Shown here in pieces: positions 61,240-64,000 of a DNA stretch of 64,000 nt. The stretch covers positions 248,001 to 312,000 of the forward strand of contig NZ_PKMC01000002.1 in assembly GCF_002849225.1 (NCBI RefSeq), in the 5' to 3' direction. The stretch is from Actinomyces sp. UMB0138. Lineage in GTDB: Bacteria > Bacillota > Negativicutes > Veillonellales > Veillonellaceae. Each line of letters opens with the position of its first letter. Positions within the stretch are counted from its first letter, which is position 1. The translations under genes and the position numbers were made by a program. The notes beneath the pieces are model-generated. The model saw only the letters and a program-made list of their open reading frames with translations, was not told the DNA's origin and did not search any database.

Positions 61240-61374
61240 TGCGACTCCTGGGGTAAAAACTATTCTGGTCGAGTCCTAGTGTAGTGGCTTCACAGGCGAC
61301 AAATGCAACACGAAGCATAAAACGAACGTGAATGCTCATACAATAGTTTCTAGCAAAAACCAGGAGGTGAGCGG

Positions 61375-62121
61375 GTGAGCCACGTCAGAACGCCCCAGCC
61401 GCGCAGCAAACGCCGGCGCGGAGCCGACCCAATCAGCGTTATTGGGGAACTGCTTATAACCATAGGCCTGGTAATCGGCCTGTTCGCATTTTGGCAAGTC
61501 TATGTAACTGACTGGCAGGTAGCCGCTTCCGAGGACGCCGCCCTCAGCAAGTTCGACAAGCAGCTGAACGACGGGCCCAAGAAAATTTCCAACGACCTGC
61601 GCTACGACGCTCCACCGGCCACGGACCGGCCCGGATGGGACACCACCTTTGCTAGTCTGCACGTTCCCTCCTGGGAAAAAATGGTTGTGCCCGTCGTAGA
61701 AGGATCCGCCCAATACATCCTGGACAGGGGAGTGGCAGGACACTACGAACGCACCGCCCTACCTGGCGAGGTCGGAAACTTCTCTGTAGCCGCCCACCGC
61801 CGCTCCTACGGATCCAACTTCCGCTACATCGATCGATTAGAGGCCGGTAGCAACATTATTGTGCGCACCAAAAAAGCTTGGATGGTCTACAAAGTAACAG
61901 AGAAGAAGCTGACCACCCCCGACGACGGATCCGTCATCGCGCCCGTCCCCGGTAGCGACAGCGGCGCCCAACCAACCGAACGGCTGATGACCCTCACCAC
62001 GTGCTCGACCGCTTCGGGCGGACAATTCGGCAACACGCACCGCTATATAGTGCACGCAAAACTAGACCACTGGGTGCCCCCTGAAACCGGCATCCCCGCA
62101 GAACTAGAAGGAACAAAATAA
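61375..62121 (+). CDS. srtE: Class E sortase
   Basis: A 248-residue transpeptidase with a basic N-terminus, one membrane helix (~22-42) and an external sortase domain. The catalytic set is present: H141 in A-A-H-R-R-S-Y-G, C210 in T-L-T-T-C-S and R223 in N-T-H-R-Y. Class E sortases of high-GC Gram-positives prefer L-A-x-T-G over L-P-x-T-G, and the three surface proteins at 12.8-21.3 kb end in L-A-S-T-G, I-A-K-T-G and L-A-K-T-G, so they are the natural substrates. GTG 61375 follows a near-perfect AGGAGGTGA. Its stop overlaps the ATG of a small membrane protein. Confidence 0.94.
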   Translation: MSHVRTPQPRSKRRRGADPISVIGELLITIGLVIGLFAFWQVYVTDWQVAASEDAALSKFDKQLNDGPKKISNDLRYDAPPATDRPGWDTTFASLHVPSWEKMVVPVVEGSAQYILDRGVAGHYERTALPGEVGNFSVAAHRRSYGSNFRYIDRLEAGSNIIVRTKKAWMVYKVTEKKLTTPDDGSVIAPVPGSDSGAQPTERLMTLTTCSTASGGQFGNTHRYIVHAKLDHWVPPETGIPAELEGTK

Positions 62122-62276
62122 TGTACGCAGCACTGTGGCGGATACTGCCCGGACCCACATTCGTGAAATTGCTAGAAGCCCTAGTCCTGCTTATGGGTAC
62201 CATTGCAGTACTTTTTACCTGGGTCTACCCCTGGGCGGAAAAGTACTTCAATCTGACCGGAAACACTGTTCATTAG
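62121..62276 (+). CDS. Small membrane protein (51 residues) of the sortase-pabA cluster
   Basis: A 51-residue frame starting at ATG 62121, whose A is the last base of the sortase TAA. It begins M-Y-A-A-L-W-R-I-L-P-G-P, has one membrane helix at ~16-36 and ends with a short polar tail. The motif A-L-W-R-x-L-P-G-P is a familiar feature of the small protein between sortase and pabA in actinobacteria. Role unknown; co-transcription and likely translational coupling with the sortase suggest a membrane partner. Confidence 0.82.
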   Translation: MYAALWRILPGPTFVKLLEALVLLMGTIAVLFTWVYPWAEKYFNLTGNTVH

Positions 62277-62285
62277 GCAAAACAT

Positions 62286-62990
62286 ATGGAAAATCAGCAA
62301 GTGGGCAAGGGCCTAAAAATACTGTGCGTAGATAACTACGATTCCTTCGTATGGACCATCGTCGGCTACCTGCGGGCCCTGGGCGCCACAGTTGAGGTGG
62401 TACGCAACGATCGCGTGGCCGCAAACGCTCCGGCACAGGTAGATATAGACAAAATAGGCGGACGTTTCTACACGGACCAAAACGGGCAAGCCCCACAGGC
62501 AACCCGCGCGGCCTCTGTAGAGGACGCCATCGCCCCATACGATGGCATCCTTGTTAGCCCCGGACCGGGCACGCCCTCGGAAGCCGGAGCAAGCCCCGCA
62601 GTGTTGCGGGCCTGCAAAAAAATGGGCAAGCCGATGCTAGGGGTGTGCCTAGGTGAGCAGGGACTGGCCGAAATTTGTGGCGCCAAAGTAGTGCGCGCCC
62701 CGCAGCTTATGCACGGAAAAACATCTATGATCAGCCATAACCGTGCTGGCATTTTCGAAGGCATCGAAAGCCCACTGCAAATAACCCGCTACCACTCCCT
62801 AGCGGTCGACCCCGCTACCATCCCCACCGAGCTCGAAGTAACCGCCACCACCGACGACGGCATCGTGATGGGAATCCAACACAGGCAAGTGCCACTATGG
62901 GGCGTCCAATTCCACCCCGAATCCGTCACCACCCACGCCGGACACCAAATGTTTGCCAACTGGCTCCGCCAGGTGCGTGACCATAGGTGA
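62286..62990 (+). CDS. pabA: Anthranilate/aminodeoxychorismate synthase component II (glutamine amidotransferase)
   Basis: A 234-residue class I amidotransferase that supplies ammonia for 4-amino-4-deoxychorismate (folate) or anthranilate (tryptophan). N-terminal V-D-N-Y-D-S-F-V-W, then S-P-G-P-G-T-P, nucleophile C121 in L-G-V-C-L-G-E-Q-G-L, and the distal F-H-P-E-S are present. Two oddities: the usual H after C-L-G is E, and an insertion of about 30 residues lies around positions 45-75. No synthase component I is nearby. The location next to crgA and sortase matches the gene usually annotated pabA in actinobacteria. Confidence 0.9.
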   Translation: MENQQVGKGLKILCVDNYDSFVWTIVGYLRALGATVEVVRNDRVAANAPAQVDIDKIGGRFYTDQNGQAPQATRAASVEDAIAPYDGILVSPGPGTPSEAGASPAVLRACKKMGKPMLGVCLGEQGLAEICGAKVVRAPQLMHGKTSMISHNRAGIFEGIESPLQITRYHSLAVDPATIPTELEVTATTDDGIVMGIQHRQVPLWGVQFHPESVTTHAGHQMFANWLRQVRDHR

Positions 62991-63493
62991 ACCAGCTGCT
63001 GACAAAGGCGAAAACCCTAGCCGGAGACGCCCCACTACGACTCCTCATAGACGGCCGCTCCGGATCAGGCAAGACGTCCTTAGCGCAGCAGCTAAGCCAA
63101 GAAACAGAAGAACTCGAACTACTAGCGGTAGAACAATGGTGTCCCGGCTGGGACGGCCTGCAGCAAGCCGCCCACACCTGCGCCGATCTACTGCACGGCC
63201 GCATCACCCAAGTACACCTATGGGACTGGTACGCCGACGATTGGGGCAACTGGTTGCGCCCGGACCCAACTAAAGACTGGATCGTAGAAGGATGCGGCGC
63301 CCTCACCCGCGATTCCGTGAGCGCGCCCGGCGCCGTAGGTGTATGGCTAGAACTAGACGCCGCCGAGCGTAAAAAGCGCGCTCTGGCCCGCGACGGCGAA
63401 CTCTACGCTCCCCACTGGCACGACTGGGCAAAAGCCGAAGAAAAACTATACGGCGCCGAAAAACCCTGGCAACTAGCCGCCCTCCACCTGTAA
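62987..63493 (+). CDS. P-loop NTPase of the uridine-kinase-like type
   Basis: A 168-residue protein overlapping the pabA stop. The Walker A motif G-R-S-G-S-G-K-T-S lies at ~residues 23-31, and a later basic segment E-R-K-K-R-A-L-A-R-D resembles the lid of small-molecule kinases. Size and the V-E-G-C-G-A-L motif fit the ATP-binding uridine/pantothenate-kinase-like group. Substrate unknown. It is the last gene of the sortase-pabA operon, followed by a terminator. Confidence 0.82.
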   Translation: MNQLLTKAKTLAGDAPLRLLIDGRSGSGKTSLAQQLSQETEELELLAVEQWCPGWDGLQQAAHTCADLLHGRITQVHLWDWYADDWGNWLRPDPTKDWIVEGCGALTRDSVSAPGAVGVWLELDAAERKKRALARDGELYAPHWHDWAKAEEKLYGAEKPWQLAALHL

Positions 63494-63507
63494 AACACGC
63501 AAAAGAA

Positions 63508-63540
63508 AAGTGCCCACCGGGACCGATCCGGCGGGCACTT
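63508..63540. terminator. Bidirectional terminator between the P-loop gene and the PASTA kinase
   Basis: AAGTGCCCACCGG (63508-63520) pairs with CCGGCGGGCACTT (63528-63540) with one mismatch. TTTTCTTTTG follows on the minus strand. The minus-strand kinase gene ends at 63552. Confidence 0.85.
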
Positions 63541-63551
63541 CAGCCTAACCA

Positions 63552-64000
63552 CTAATGCTCGTTGCCAGTATCTTGGCTCTGATTATTACCGGTATTGCCA
63601 CTATCAGATGATTCCTTGTCCTTATTACCCGGCTCCTTAGTGGACTGAGACGGGCTCGGCGACGGCGACGCCGGCGCCTTCGCAACATTCACCGTAATAG
63701 AAGTGCCCTGCTTTACCTGGCCCACCGCAGACAAAGATGCGACGTTACCGGCAGGAACCGCGCCGGTTTCGACCTCGGTAATAGTAATGGACAAGCCATT
63801 TTCCTGCAGGAACTTAACCACTTCATCCTTAGACTTACCAACCAGCTCCTGCGGCACATTGACCATGCCAGAACCAACAATCAAGTTGATAGTGGTGCCC
63901 TTGGCAACCTTGGTGCCAGCCTCCGGATCAGAAGTAATCACCTGATCCTTCGGAACGGTACCCGAATCCTGAGTGCTCACCGACCCCGCGGACAGACCGG
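63552..64000 (-). CDS. pknB: PASTA-domain C-terminus of a PknB-type Ser/Thr kinase (partial)
   Basis: The gene runs off the right edge; about 149 C-terminal residues are visible. They contain the end of one PASTA repeat (V-I-T-S-D-P-E-A-G-T-K-V-A-K-G-T), a full one beginning V-N-V-P-Q-E-L-V-G-K-S, and a Pro/Ser/Lys/Asn-rich tail. PASTA repeats are the external muropeptide-sensing part of PknB/Stk kinases. Position beside crgA, sortase and pabA matches the conserved actinobacterial pknB location. The kinase domain itself is outside the window. Confidence 0.85.
   Translation of the reverse strand, partial: GLSAGSVSTQDSGTVPKDQVITSDPEAGTKVAKGTTINLIVGSGMVNVPQELVGKSKDEVVKFLQENGLSITITEVETGAVPAGNVASLSAVGQVKQGTSITVNVAKAPASPSPSPSQSTKEPGNKDKESSDSGNTGNNQSQDTGNEH

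Overview
The window reads as chromosome of an actinobacterium, most likely a member of the Actinomycetaceae or a near relative. The grounds are moderate GC content, frequent GTG starts, a crgA / class E sortase / pabA / PASTA-kinase neighbourhood, LAXTG-type surface proteins with Rib-like and VaFE-like repeats, an LmeA-type (DUF2993) protein and an actinobacterial phospholipid-flippase/pseudokinase fusion. The genus is not resolved. I saw no tRNA, rRNA, CRISPR array, insertion sequence or phage.

Layout. 1-1.9 kb: end of a fixABCX-type electron-transfer flavoprotein operon (fixB tail, fixC, fixX). 2-5.8 kb: ROK regulator, DUF2993 protein, membrane alpha/beta-hydrolase. 5.8-11 kb (minus strand): a four-gene operon of pseudokinase-flippase, DsbA-like protein, CcdA-like protein and CPBP protease-like protein. 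11-12.6 kb: CCA-adding enzyme. 12.8-21.3 kb: three cell-wall-anchored surface proteins with LAXTG-like sorting signals and internal repeats. 21.7-31.4 kb: MMPL transporter, an unrecognised protein, a luciferase-like monooxygenase fused to a flavin reductase, a pyridoxal kinase gene broken by one in-frame TAG, three paralogous lipoproteins and a DUF4126 membrane protein. 31.7-36.4 kb: a MurE-type ligase, gnd and an MHS-family transporter.

36.4-57.8 kb is the most unusual part: a type VII secretion-like locus. Its core is an EssB/DUF6382-like FHA protein, a transmembrane Ser/Thr kinase, a small membrane protein with repeated T-S-L motifs, a 1543-residue Ig-like membrane protein, a three-ATPase-domain EssC/EccC-like motor with a YukD-like front end, and a second FHA protein. 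Two cargo modules follow. Each begins with the same SAG-motif WXG100 gene, duplicated with its G-rich leader (442 bp, one difference), then a small helical protein and a large candidate substrate with a T7SS-signal-like N-terminus and a divergent C-terminus. Each ends with an unrecognised gene that could encode an immunity or accessory protein. My reading is that the kinase and FHA proteins gate the ATPase, which exports the Esx protein and the two substrates.

57.9-64 kb: YkvI-like transporter, a coiled-coil membrane protein, cyclophilin, crgA, class E sortase (the plausible anchoring enzyme for the three LAXTG proteins), a 51-residue membrane peptide, pabA, a P-loop protein, and the C-terminal PASTA region of a PknB-type kinase running off the end.
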